Part shown: positions 17,236-25,135 of the stretch, piece after piece
How the letters are laid out: every line of letters begins with the position of its first letter
Position numbering within the stretch: position 1 is the stretch's first letter
DNA from: an uncultured Bacilli bacterium
GTDB taxonomy: Bacteria; Bacillota_I; Bacilli_A; RF39; UBA660
Assembly (NCBI GenBank): GCA_934096705.1
Contig: CAKOMR010000009.1
Coordinates: forward strand, 1 to 47,607
Direction: 5' to 3'
Length of the DNA: 47,607 bases
Translations under genes and position numbers: made by a program
Notes under the pieces: model-generated
What the model was told of the DNA's origin: nothing
Database searches by the model: none
Seen by the model: the letters and a program-made list of their open reading frames with translations, nothing else

Positions 17236-17442
17236 ATGAAAAAAATTATCATATTTTTAATTAGATGCTACCAAATTTTTCCAAATATATCACATAACAT
17301 GTGTAGATTTACACCCACATGTAGTGAATATATGATTATTGCTATTAATAAATATGGCGTAATAAAAGGTATTAAATTGGGCATTAAAAGATTAAAAAAA
17401 TGTCGACCAAATGGAGAAATGGGATGTGATCCTGTACCATGA
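17236..17442 (+). CDS. yidD: membrane protein insertion efficiency factor YidD
   Basis: 68-residue peripheral inner-face membrane protein that assists YidC-dependent insertion. The family signature CRFTPTCSEYM is at residues 23-33, followed by KYGVIKGIKLGIKRLKKCRP and the GCDPVP end. An amphipathic N-terminal helix (KKIIIFLIRCYQIF) is present. The leader is very short and has no good ribosome site. A Zn-type lipoprotein gene begins ten bases after its stop. Confidence 0.93.
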   Translation: MKKIIIFLIRCYQIFPNISHNMCRFTPTCSEYMIIAINKYGVIKGIKLGIKRLKKCRPNGEMGCDPVP

Positions 17443-17452
17443 AAGGAAAGTA

Positions 17453-18319
17453 ATGAAAAAAAGTATTTTAAAAATGGGGTTTTTGTTTACTATATTTGCA
17501 TTTATATTATGTTCGTGTTCAATTCAAAAAGATGATCTCGAAGGAGCAAATATTTATACAACTGTGTATCCAATAAATTATTTAACTAAATATTTATATG
17601 GTTCTTACTCTACCATAAATAGTATTTATCCAAAGGATTGCGATTTAAATACATTTAAGCTAACCAGTAAGCAAGTTAAAAATTATTCCGAAGCAGACCT
17701 ATTTATATACAATGGTTTAACAAAAGAAAAAGAAATTGCTAAAACATTATTAAATAAAAACAAGAATTTATTGATTATCGATGTCTCATATGGATTATGG
17801 ACAAATAATGACTCTACTGATTTATGGCTTAGTCCTAAAAACTATTTAATGCTTGCTAAAAATATAAAAGATAATTTAACCAATTATTTAACAAGTAAGT
17901 ATATAATTGAAGAAGTTGAAAAAAATTATGACGATTTTGAGGAAAAAATTTCTCTAATGGATGCCAATTTACGAAGCATTGGTTCTGAAGCTAAAGATAA
18001 TAATAAAAACACAATAATTGCAAGTAGCAATACCTTAAAATTTCTAAATGATTATGGTTTTAATGTTATAAGCCTTGGAGATAATGAAAATTTAAAAGAA
18101 GTAAAATTAAATAGTATTAAAAATAGATTTAAAAATAAAAAGTCAACTTACATATTATGCTTAGATACTGATAAGAATAATAGTGTTATTACTGATTTAG
18201 TAAAAACTAGTAATGCTAAACTTATGGAAGTTGATTCCCTAACATTAACATTAGATGACGAAGATTATTTTAATGTTATGACAAGTTTTATAGAAAATAT
18301 CAAAAATGTACTTAGTTAA
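17453..18319 (+). CDS. ZnuA/AdcA-like metal-binding-fold lipoprotein lacking the metal ligands
   Basis: 288 residues. ATG 17453 follows an AAAGGAAAG site; the longer in-frame start at 17411 lies inside yidD. A lipoprotein signal (FLFTIFAFILCSC) gives a lipidated Cys. The body follows the cluster A-I solute-binding fold (TTVYPINYLTKYLYG, SEADLFIYNG, DLWLSPKNYLMLAKNI, DYGFNVISL). The three conserved His ligands of ZnuA are replaced: PHxWEP is NTFKL, DPHVW is STDLW, TSHxAF is ASSNTL. No His occurs anywhere in the protein. No permease or ATPase genes are adjacent, so metal import is doubtful. Confidence 0.8.
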   Translation: MKKSILKMGFLFTIFAFILCSCSIQKDDLEGANIYTTVYPINYLTKYLYGSYSTINSIYPKDCDLNTFKLTSKQVKNYSEADLFIYNGLTKEKEIAKTLLNKNKNLLIIDVSYGLWTNNDSTDLWLSPKNYLMLAKNIKDNLTNYLTSKYIIEEVEKNYDDFEEKISLMDANLRSIGSEAKDNNKNTIIASSNTLKFLNDYGFNVISLGDNENLKEVKLNSIKNRFKNKKSTYILCLDTDKNNSVITDLVKTSNAKLMEVDSLTLTLDDEDYFNVMTSFIENIKNVLS

Positions 18320-18349
18320 TTGACAAATAAGCTACTTTTATAGTAAAAT
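18320..18349 (+). promoter_or_regulatory. promoter of tRNA-Ser
   Basis: Consensus TTGACA at 18320-18325, 18-base spacer, TAAAAT at 18344-18349, about 18 bases before the tRNA. It overlaps the stop codon of the lipoprotein gene. Confidence 0.65.
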
Positions 18350-18367
18350 TAAGAAGTAGCTTGGTAT

Positions 18368-18458
18368 GGAGTAGTACTCAAGAGGCTGAAGAGGCGCCCC
18401 TGCTAAGGGTGTAGACCGGGTAACTGGTGCGAGAGTTCGAATCTCTCCTGCTCCGCCA
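18368..18458 (+). tRNA. tRNA-Ser (GCT anticodon)
   Basis: 91 bases including encoded CCA. The acceptor GGAGTAG pairs with CTGCTCC (one G-T), the anticodon loop is CTGCTAA with GCT, and a long variable arm (class II) precedes the T-arm GAGAGTTCGAATCTCTC. The discriminator is G. Confidence 0.95.
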
Positions 18459-18469
18459 TTTTATATATT

Positions 18470-18492
18470 AAAGTCTTGAATAAGACTTTTTT
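18470..18492 (+). terminator. terminator of tRNA-Ser
   Basis: AAAGTCTT (18470-18477), loop GAAT, AAGACTTT then a T-run. Confidence 0.8.
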
Positions 18493-18516
18493 ATTTTATA
18501 AAAATTTAATTCATCC

Positions 18517-18546
18517 ACTAAAAAAAGTCCTTGAAATAGGACTTTT
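18517..18546 (-). terminator. original host terminator of the tRNA-Glu gene, displaced by the prophage
   Basis: On the minus strand AAAAAGTCC, an 8-base loop, GGACTTTTT and more T. It directly follows the tRNA-Glu 3'-end remnant at 18558-18576, so before integration it ended the tRNA-Glu transcript. Confidence 0.65.
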
Positions 18547-18557
18547 TATTATTATTT

Positions 18558-18576
18558 TGGTGACCCGTACGGGATT
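18558..18576 (-). repeat. attL core (3' end of tRNA-Glu left by integration)
   Basis: The 19 bases TGGTGACCCGTACGGGATT are identical to 46472-46490, the CCA, acceptor and T-stem end of tRNA-Glu. Sequence diverges on either side, apart from a similar terminator beside each copy. This marks the left junction of the prophage. Confidence 0.92.
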
Positions 18577-18618
18577 AAAATATGCTATAAAAAGCCTTAT
18601 TTTAAGGCCAAATTATTT

Positions 18619-18640
18619 TTTTACCCCCATTATTTACCCC
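18619..18640 (+). promoter_or_regulatory. integrase arm-site candidates, left prophage end
   Basis: Two direct copies of TTTACCCC (18620-18627 and 18633-18640), 13 bases apart. The same motif occurs at the right end (46365-46383, and inverted at 46418), so in the excised circle the copies flank the att core as arm sites usually do. Confidence 0.55.
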
Positions 18641-18769
18641 ACTATTATGAATTTAATAATTTTGCATTTTTTTTATTGACACTATCTATAGAGATTCTTA
18701 CTCAAATGTATTGATGTTATGAAATCAAATGATAATCCAATTACAGTCAAGTAATATGCATAAAAAAAG

Positions 18770-18809
18770 AGTTTGGAATAGATTATTAATCTACATCCAA
18801 ACTTTTTTA
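18770..18809 (-). terminator. terminator of the prophage late operon
   Basis: AGTTTGG (18770-18776) pairs with CCAAACT (18797-18803), with an inner stem TAGAT/ATCTA. T-runs flank both sides (A-run 18762-18768 on plus, T-run 18803-18808), so it can stop transcription from either direction; it ends the leftward lysis genes. Confidence 0.8.
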
Positions 18810-18811
18810 TA

Positions 18812-19573
18812 TTATTTATACATTTTATTTACTAAATCTTGAACTTTATTATAGTCATAACCAGCATTTGTTAATCTAACTTTTCTATCAATACCATTAC
18901 CCCATTTGCCAGCAATAACTTCTTTAGCAAGTTCTTCATTAGATTTTAAGTTAGTATGATTTTTATTAACAATTTCATTTACTCTTGCTTGAATTTTTGC
19001 ATAATCATAACCAGCCTTAATTAAATTTTCTTTTCTTTGAGGATTATTACCCCACTTACCATCAAGAACCTCTTGTACAAGATCATCAATTGTTTTAGTG
19101 GTTTCATAATCTACATAAGGTAAGAAACCATGTTTTTCCCAATTTCTACTTCCACCTTTACCTTTGTAAGTTCTTTCACCATTTTTACCAATTTGAGATT
19201 TAACAACTTTCCAAGTATTCCATCCAGCAGTTGCTTCGATAACATTACCATCACCGACATAAACACCCGCGTGGCCATCCATCCAAACCATTTCACCTTT
19301 TTGAATTTTAGTAAAATCTGATGATACATTTTTACACTGTTTAATCATTGAGTTTTCACCGATATCTGGAACGCCATTTGAACCATATACTGCTCCACCG
19401 CCACGAAGTTTTGTTTTATCATTTTTCCAACCCCATAAAATACCTTTAATTAAGCAAATACAGTCCCAATTCCAATACTTGCCATCCCATTTACCCCAGC
19501 CTCCGCTTTGGTATTTAGATGGCTCTTTTAAAGCTAATTCAAGTCTATTTATAAAATCATTTAATTTCATCAT
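18812..19573 (-). CDS. phage endolysin: NlpC/P60-CHAP-type amidase with two Cpl-7 wall-binding repeats
   Basis: 253 residues, lyses the host wall at the end of infection. The N-terminal cysteine peptidase/amidase domain (about 1-150) has the nucleophile region WNWDCICLIKG (C38) and H101 in DGHAGVYVGDG. Two Cpl-7-type repeats follow (about 160-203 and 212-252), each with a DGKWGNxPQRKxxLxxAGYDY-like pattern that binds muropeptides. There is no signal peptide, so export depends on the holin gene next to it. Start at M1 or M2; AAAGAGAG is the ribosome site. Confidence 0.9.
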   Translation of the reverse strand: MMKLNDFINRLELALKEPSKYQSGGWGKWDGKYWNWDCICLIKGILWGWKNDKTKLRGGGAVYGSNGVPDIGENSMIKQCKNVSSDFTKIQKGEMVWMDGHAGVYVGDGNVIEATAGWNTWKVVKSQIGKNGERTYKGKGGSRNWEKHGFLPYVDYETTKTIDDLVQEVLDGKWGNNPQRKENLIKAGYDYAKIQARVNEIVNKNHTNLKSNEELAKEVIAGKWGNGIDRKVRLTNAGYDYNKVQDLVNKMYK

Positions 19574-19578
19574 AATTA

Positions 19579-19779
19579 TTAACTCTCTTTAATTTCTGGT
19601 AAACCAGCAACAGATGTTAAAAGTGATGTAATACCTGCAAGTAATGATGCAGATAATACTACTTTCCAGTTTACTTCACTAATAATCGCACTTGCTCCAA
19701 TAATTCCTACTGCAGTTTGTGCAACTGTTTTAATTGCTCTCACACCTGCTGCTTTAATCCATTTTTTAAAACTTTTCAT
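19579..19779 (-). CDS. phage holin (r1t type)
   Basis: 66 residues with two hydrophobic helices (TAVGIIGASAIISEV and VVLSASLLAGITSLLTSVAG) joined by a short NWK turn, preceded by KKWIKAAGVRAIKTVAQ, the pattern of r1t-type holins. It forms holes that let the endolysin reach the wall. It sits five bases upstream of the endolysin gene and its ATG overlaps the preceding gene's stop. Confidence 0.88.
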   Translation of the reverse strand: MKSFKKWIKAAGVRAIKTVAQTAVGIIGASAIISEVNWKVVLSASLLAGITSLLTSVAGLPEIKES

Positions 19780-20063
19780 TATATTTCCTCACTTTCTTTT
19801 AAAATTTTTTCACAATGTTTTTTTGTTAAAGAATTATACCCAGCCTTTAAATAAGTATCACAAGCAGTTGTCCTTTCGCCTAAAGGAATATTATCATTCC
19901 AAATTACGCTTTTTAATGACATTTGCTGGGTTGTTTTGAGTGTGTTAATTATTTCTTCATTATTGTCCAAATACTTTTGATAGAAGCCAAAAATAGCCCA
20001 AATAGCAATAATAAAACCGGAAATTGTTTTCCAGTAATCTTTTAGTTTTTTTAATTTTTCCAT
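19779..20063 (-). CDS. small phage membrane protein next to the holin
   Basis: 94 residues, one transmembrane helix (ISGFIIAIWAIFGFY) after a basic KKLKDYWK start, then a hydrophilic tail with ERTTACDTYLKAGYNSLTKKHCEKIL. The ATG at 20063 has AAAGGAA before it; an ATG at 20078 overlapping the previous stop is possible but has no ribosome site. Position suggests a lysis accessory or second holin component; the sequence does not prove it. Confidence 0.7.
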   Translation of the reverse strand: MEKLKKLKDYWKTISGFIIAIWAIFGFYQKYLDNNEEIINTLKTTQQMSLKSVIWNDNIPLGERTTACDTYLKAGYNSLTKKHCEKILKESEEI

Positions 20064-20074
20064 AATTTCCTTTC

Positions 20075-20536
20075 TCATTTATTATAATAAAAATAAAAGT
20101 AAACTTGAACGATCGTGCCTGTTCTATCAAATCCATTACTATTTGCTATAAATTTATCAGATAAATAATTCCAATATGTAAATAACTGTGATGATTGAGT
20201 TTCAATTCCAATTGCTCGTGGTGTATTAGCTTGAAATATTGATGAACCATTATCAATACATGCATCATATTTTACAGGTGTAATATTTTGACTTTGTAAT
20301 CCAATTATAAATGAATTATTGCTATCTCCATCCATAATAAAACTTTTTTTTAACACATACATTTCATGATTATCAATTTTATATCCGCATTTTGAAGGAC
20401 TGCCTTCAGTTGTAATATCTTCAATCTTGGTGTTATTAAACTCGTTTTCTACATTATCTTGTAAAAGATTTAAATTTGTTCCATTAATAGGTATTGCACC
20501 ATCTTCACCTTTATTTTTAAAATTTAATTTTTCCAA
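20075..20536 (-). CDS. phage tail-tip/appendage protein with shared N-terminal module (copy 3)
   Basis: 153 residues. The first 35 residues (LNFKNKGEDGAIPINGTNLN) match the N-termini of the two upstream proteins at 20558 and 21055, while the rest is different and beta-rich (TYWNYLSDKFIANSNGFDRTG). The shared part is likely the docking module to the baseplate and the variable part the outward-facing region; this is inference. Confidence 0.7.
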   Translation of the reverse strand: MEKLNFKNKGEDGAIPINGTNLNLLQDNVENEFNNTKIEDITTEGSPSKCGYKIDNHEMYVLKKSFIMDGDSNNSFIIGLQSQNITPVKYDACIDNGSSIFQANTPRAIGIETQSSQLFTYWNYLSDKFIANSNGFDRTGTIVQVYFYFYYNK

Positions 20537-20557
20537 TTTATTTGGTTATTTTATTAA

Positions 20558-21034
20558 TTATGCTATTCTCCTCCAATAAGCGACTACTTGATATGGTTGC
20601 AAGTTGTTGTGAGCCTCTCCACCTTGTTCGTTAACTACATTATAAAGTCCTGAACGATATTTATTTGACCATTGTGTCATTAATGCATCCGTTTGTGAAG
20701 ATTGTTCTTCTGCATTGCTATCATAAAGTAATGCTTGCCCGATTGTTTTTGGCAAATCATTTTTAGTTAATGTTACTTTCTTTGTGCCACCAGTTTTACC
20801 AATTGTATTAAAATCATTGTCATTTACATCTAATCCTATTGGAGTCATTCCAATTAATTCTCTTTCCCAAGTAAATCCTAAATAATTAGAATAATCTGTA
20901 TCAGTAAAATCAATAAAGCCTCTTCCAATAGGATAAACTAAATTTAAAATTTCTGTGAAATTATAATTTAGGTTATTTGCATTTATTGGAATTGAATTTG
21001 TTTCCCCTTTATTTTTAAATATTTTTAAAGCCAT
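20558..21034 (-). CDS. phage tail collar-type appendage protein (copy 2)
   Basis: 158 residues. N-terminal module FKNKGETNSIPINANNLNYN, then a collar-like domain: YPIGRGFIDFTDTDYSNYLG, FTWERELIGMTPIGLD, NDLPKTIGQALLYD and the terminal HNNLQPYQVVAYWRRIA, a signature of tail-collar/short tail-fibre proteins. It is read after the 21055 gene with its own ribosome site. Confidence 0.78.
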   Translation of the reverse strand: MALKIFKNKGETNSIPINANNLNYNFTEILNLVYPIGRGFIDFTDTDYSNYLGFTWERELIGMTPIGLDVNDNDFNTIGKTGGTKKVTLTKNDLPKTIGQALLYDSNAEEQSSQTDALMTQWSNKYRSGLYNVVNEQGGEAHNNLQPYQVVAYWRRIA

Positions 21035-21054
21035 ATAATCGGCTTTTCATTGCT

Positions 21055-21558
21055 CTATGCTGTTCTATGCCATATAACACATATTTTTGTTGGCTGAATA
21101 TTATTGTGTGGTTTGCTTTCGCCACTATAATCTATGCCTTGACCAGTTCCGCCATCAGTTTTATTTCCAGCAGAAGAATTCCAATTTAAGCCAATTGCCC
21201 AGTCACTACCATCGCCAGCGTTTCCATAATATAGCCCGTGACGATGTTTAGGCATTTCATTTATTGTTAATGTATGGTTTTCCTCACCAATAATTGTTCC
21301 AACATCAACATTAAACTTACTTCCACTAACATTTGAACGGGATGCAAGAACTGTTCCATCTTCGATTTTTTCCCAAGTTCCACCCCAACTTACATTAGGA
21401 TCAAAATTAACATCAGATGTTTCAAAATATTCGCCTATTGGATGAAATACATTCAATAGTTGTTTTATTAAATTAAAATTATAATTGACATTACCAGCAT
21501 TCAAAGGTATTGCACCATCTTCACCTTTATTTTTAAAAACTAATAAAGAGTCTAGCAT
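21055..21558 (-). CDS. phage tail collar-type appendage protein (copy 1)
   Basis: 167 residues. N-terminal module FKNKGEDGAIPLNAGNVNYN, then FHPIGEYFETSDVNFDPNVS-WGGTWEKIEDG, INEMPKHRHGLY, and the terminal HNNIQPTKICVIWHRTA. The EMPKHRH and HNNxQP motifs are the collar-domain signature, also found in receptor-binding tail fibres. An AAAGGTG ribosome site precedes the ATG. A small RNA unit (21572-21693) lies directly upstream. Confidence 0.8.
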   Translation of the reverse strand: MLDSLLVFKNKGEDGAIPLNAGNVNYNFNLIKQLLNVFHPIGEYFETSDVNFDPNVSWGGTWEKIEDGTVLASRSNVSGSKFNVDVGTIIGEENHTLTINEMPKHRHGLYYGNAGDGSDWAIGLNWNSSAGNKTDGGTGQGIDYSGESKPHNNIQPTKICVIWHRTA

Positions 21559-21571
21559 AATGCACCTTTAA

Positions 21572-21729
21572 AAGAAAAAGAGCAATGATTTATTAAGCCA
21601 TTGCCCCCTTTCTCAAATGAGGTGCAGTTAAATAACCACACCTCCTCTCCATAACATTTGATTTTTGGCGTGAGCCTTGTACATACATACATACATACAA
21701 TTGTAAATTTTGTCATTGACTTGCGTCAA
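21572..21729 (-). ncRNA. candidate small structured RNA with own promoter and terminator
   Basis: A compact leftward unit in the 203-base gap between tail genes. Promoter: TTGACG (21724-21729), 18-base spacer, TACAAT (21700-21705), start near 21693. Body: a strong 10-bp hairpin (21620-21643, loop ATTT on the minus strand). Terminator: GCAATG/CATTGC (21582-21604) followed by T-rich bases. A ribosome-site-like GAAAGGGGG precedes ATG-GCT-TAA, a two-codon ORF. It recalls leaders of small type I toxin genes, but no toxin frame is present. Confidence 0.45.
21680..21699. repeat. tetranucleotide microsatellite, five TACA units
   Basis: Five exact TACA copies (TGTA on the minus strand) lying at the predicted start of the small RNA unit, just after its -10 box. 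Length changes could alter initiation or the leader. Confidence 0.9.
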
Positions 21730-21761
21730 TGATTTTTTTATATTTTTTAACATATTTCCTC

Positions 21762-24452
21762 CTAACTTATGTTTTCACTTTCATATCCAAAAATATATAA
21801 TTGTGCTAGAACACCACCGGTTGCTTCATAAATTTGTTGCATCCCACTTGGTGATGAATCACTTTTTAAACGAATAGAATATGTTCCTGGATTTTTTATA
21901 TAATTACTAATATCAATTGATGTTGCTTGAGTAAATCCACTTGATGAACCAGTAAATCCTCCAGAACCAAAGCAATTTGAAATTTCATTGTAATTACCGC
22001 TTATTTCAGGAGCAGAGTTAGCATAACTTATTACGCGACCAAATGAATTATCAGTGCAAATATACGCTTTAACATTTCTCGAATATCCTGTATAAGCTTC
22101 TTCACTTGCTCCGCCACTAAAGTATCCTTTATGCGTTATTGGTTTATGTTTGAGATAAATATATGCTTTTTGTGGCTTGAAATTTGATGGAATTATAAAT
22201 TCTAACATTTGACTTTGGGCAACTCCATTACCATTTACTGCATCAAATCCTAGTGGCATTAGTCCTTGCCCTCCAAGAAATCTTAAACTCCAAATGGATG
22301 CATTAACTATCATTACAGATAAAATACCATCGCCTCCAATAACTTTGCCTCCCTCATTCAAAAAGATGTTTCCAGAAAAACTTCCGTTTTTAGCAAGTAT
22401 TGAACCATCTTGCAATACCTTGAAATTTTCATTTGCTGTTACTGTACCAGTTAAATCAATTTGTCCTGGTTTTAAATTAATTTTTGCAATTAATTCATCT
22501 GAACCAGTTGCAGTTTCTATCTTTTGTTCCGTAGATAAATCAATTTCATTTTTTGCTAAAGTAATGTTTGCATTCATTTCAGCTTTAGTTGCAAAAACAT
22601 CTGTATAATCATTTACCAATGCATACTTACAAGAATACTGTAATTGCTTATCTGAAAATGACTCTAACCACAATTTATTATAGCCTTCATATAAAGGTAA
22701 TTCAAAACTTCCTAAATCCTCAACTTGAGGTGTTTCTAAAATTGATTTTTGACTGCCAACAACTGATATATATCTAATTATTTTTGCTTTATTATCTTCT
22801 ATAACAAATTTATCAGATACATTGTCGGATACATTAAGCCAATTTAATGGTAAATGAATTTTATTTGAATCACCACTTGCATTTTGAATTATTAAATAGC
22901 TATCAAGTGGATATAATGTATCTTCCGGATAAAGAGTATCTTCTGGATAAATCAATGACATTTCACCACTTATTTCAAATTTCAAAGCATTGTCCTTAAA
23001 TGCATTTGTGATTTCAATATATGATGTAGAAGTAACTTCTCTAGTTAAATCTGCTACATTTTCAACCTTTTGAACAAGGCTATCATATCCTTCAATTAAA
23101 GATGTGTTAATTTTTCCTGAAGTTATAAAATCTGCTACAATTGAACCATCGCCAGTAATTGCAATTCCATATGGACCATTAATTCCAGTTGAAGAATAGC
23201 CTAATCCATTTAAATTCCAACGCCATACTTTCTTTGCAGTTTTTGGATCATCTGTATCCATAATAAATAATTCACTTCTTGTTTTATAAACATTACCGCC
23301 CATTGCAGATGTAAGCAGTTTTGTTGCTTTATCTTGGGCTTGTTTCAAATATGAAGTAAGATTTAATTCTTTAGTTTCATTTACAATAGAGTTAATATAA
23401 CTATTAAGTGATGTTTTAACTGTACCAACTTCAAATGCATCAAAAGAGTCTGTTAAAACATTATAAGTTGTTTTAATAACTCTTGTTTCATAATTTAAAT
23501 CAAATAACTGTGCAGTAATAGTATCGCCAAGATGTACCGTTTCAAGAAAATTATATTTATTATAGTATTCTTTTGTTTTAGATAACTCTAACCAATTAAT
23601 TTTGATATTAATTGAAGGTTTATCTAAACCATTATCAAATAATGCTTGTGATGCGTTTCTTAATGCCTCATAGGCTTCATCTAAAGTATGATATGCATCT
23701 TCACTATCTGGATCATATTTTATATCACTAAATAAATATTTTTTAATTAATGGTGATGGGTAATTATTTATTAAAGGACTATCAACATATTTATTATTTT
23801 CTGGTAAAATTAATCCATCAAATCCGACTGGATAAATTCTAGTACACAAGTTTGATATATCAATTGAAATATTAATTTCTTGTATGTTTTTACCAATAAT
23901 TAATTTTAAATGATTATCACTACCTCTTCTTGACAACAGTTTTATATTAAAATTATCTCTTTCAAGTTCACCACCAAATTTTTTTAAAATTGAATTATCA
24001 ATATCACCTATTATACATTCAGTGACATTTCGGCGAACATATTTAGCAGTATTTAATGTAGTAATATCTGATGTTGCAGTAAATGAAGTTTTATTTTCTG
24101 CTCTATTTAAAAGCCAATTTACCGCATCTCCAGGATTTTTATTTGTGGGTGTAGAATTAATTATAAAATTACTATTTAGATCATAGAAGATATGAAGAGC
24201 ATTAACTGTTATTTCATAAAATGTTTTATCAATGGAATTAATCCTAAATAATTGATAATTATTAAATCCAACATTACATTTTATAATATTACCTACAACT
24301 AAATATTCTGATAATTGAGCATTAATTGGATATTTTAATTGTAAATAATATTCACCGTTTAATTCTTCATTAACTTTAGCCTCTAATACACTTGTTAAAA
24401 ATCCTAAACCATTATTATCAAAGTCTGTTTCATTTTTAAGATAAATATTCAT
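21762..24452 (-). CDS. phage tail-associated protein Tal (prophage endopeptidase tail family)
   Basis: 896 residues, the tail-tip hub after the distal tail protein. The N-terminal about 350 residues follow the gp44/Tal fold (LKYPINAQLSEYLVVGNIIK, ITVNALHIFYDL, WLLNRAENKTSFTA, YPVGFDGL), then a long linker and a beta-rich C-terminal part (GSILAKNGSFSGNIFLNEGG) as in tail spikes. There is a short duplicated YPEDTLYPEDTLYPLDS. No clear peptidase motif is visible, so a lytic role is not shown. Its stop precedes the small RNA unit. Confidence 0.85.
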   Translation of the reverse strand: MNIYLKNETDFDNNGLGFLTSVLEAKVNEELNGEYYLQLKYPINAQLSEYLVVGNIIKCNVGFNNYQLFRINSIDKTFYEITVNALHIFYDLNSNFIINSTPTNKNPGDAVNWLLNRAENKTSFTATSDITTLNTAKYVRRNVTECIIGDIDNSILKKFGGELERDNFNIKLLSRRGSDNHLKLIIGKNIQEINISIDISNLCTRIYPVGFDGLILPENNKYVDSPLINNYPSPLIKKYLFSDIKYDPDSEDAYHTLDEAYEALRNASQALFDNGLDKPSINIKINWLELSKTKEYYNKYNFLETVHLGDTITAQLFDLNYETRVIKTTYNVLTDSFDAFEVGTVKTSLNSYINSIVNETKELNLTSYLKQAQDKATKLLTSAMGGNVYKTRSELFIMDTDDPKTAKKVWRWNLNGLGYSSTGINGPYGIAITGDGSIVADFITSGKINTSLIEGYDSLVQKVENVADLTREVTSTSYIEITNAFKDNALKFEISGEMSLIYPEDTLYPEDTLYPLDSYLIIQNASGDSNKIHLPLNWLNVSDNVSDKFVIEDNKAKIIRYISVVGSQKSILETPQVEDLGSFELPLYEGYNKLWLESFSDKQLQYSCKYALVNDYTDVFATKAEMNANITLAKNEIDLSTEQKIETATGSDELIAKINLKPGQIDLTGTVTANENFKVLQDGSILAKNGSFSGNIFLNEGGKVIGGDGILSVMIVNASIWSLRFLGGQGLMPLGFDAVNGNGVAQSQMLEFIIPSNFKPQKAYIYLKHKPITHKGYFSGGASEEAYTGYSRNVKAYICTDNSFGRVISYANSAPEISGNYNEISNCFGSGGFTGSSSGFTQATSIDISNYIKNPGTYSIRLKSDSSPSGMQQIYEATGGVLAQLYIFGYESENIS

Positions 24453-24459
24453 ATATCAC

Positions 24460-25134
24460 CTATAAATATGCTTTCTTATAGATTATTTTAAATTCAGTTA
24501 CTGTACCGACATAAGATATCGTATTTTCTCCTGGTTTTAAAATTGGAAAATCATATTGCATTTTATTTGAAATATTAATATTATTACTTGTAATAACTTT
24601 ATTTTCACAGTCTAAAATACATTTACCATCAATATTTATTAATTTAAATGTATTATCGTTTATCGTAACATCTATATTGCCAGTTCCGGTAATTTCAATT
24701 ACAGGTTCCATCTTATATGTAGCATTAGAAATATTTAATATCGATGGGGTTGAAGTTACATTATATGTTGTTGAATTAATATCATGAGCTATAGGATTTA
24801 CTAAAAATTGTACTAAAAATGATTTAAAATTTTGTACTTTTTCAAAGTCTATTTGATTTTGAATTATGGCAGTATATTCTTTTTGACCATCCATAGTAAT
24901 TGTTCCATAACCATCTAAAAATTCTTTAATATCTTCAAAATTCACGTTATTTGAATTATAGTGACAAGAAACTGACAATATGAAAGAATCATATGTACCA
25001 GTATCAATTGATAGGAAACCATTTCTACCTTCAATCGTATATACATTGATCCTTTTTTTTGGTTTAGCAATTTTTGGTGTGTGTTCAACAATAATTCCCT
25101 TATCTCTAAATTCAATGTTATTCCATTTAAACAT
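24460..25134 (-). CDS. distal tail protein (Dit)
   Basis: 224 residues. Position between tape measure and Tal, and the N-terminal FKWNNIEFRDKGIIVEHTPK pattern with EGRNGFLSIDTG, identify the Dit/phi-tail family that forms the hexameric ring joining tube and tip. The ATG at 25134 overlaps nothing coding and uses AAAGGTGG, which lies in the last codons of the tape measure gene. Confidence 0.87.
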   Translation of the reverse strand: MFKWNNIEFRDKGIIVEHTPKIAKPKKRINVYTIEGRNGFLSIDTGTYDSFILSVSCHYNSNNVNFEDIKEFLDGYGTITMDGQKEYTAIIQNQIDFEKVQNFKSFLVQFLVNPIAHDINSTTYNVTSTPSILNISNATYKMEPVIEITGTGNIDVTINDNTFKLINIDGKCILDCENKVITSNNINISNKMQYDFPILKPGENTISYVGTVTEFKIIYKKAYL

Positions 25135-25135
25135 A

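Noticed and set aside
18476..18679. Plus-strand ORF across the attL junction
   Set aside because: It begins in the tRNA-Ser terminator and crosses a second terminator, the att core and arm sites; no ribosome site.
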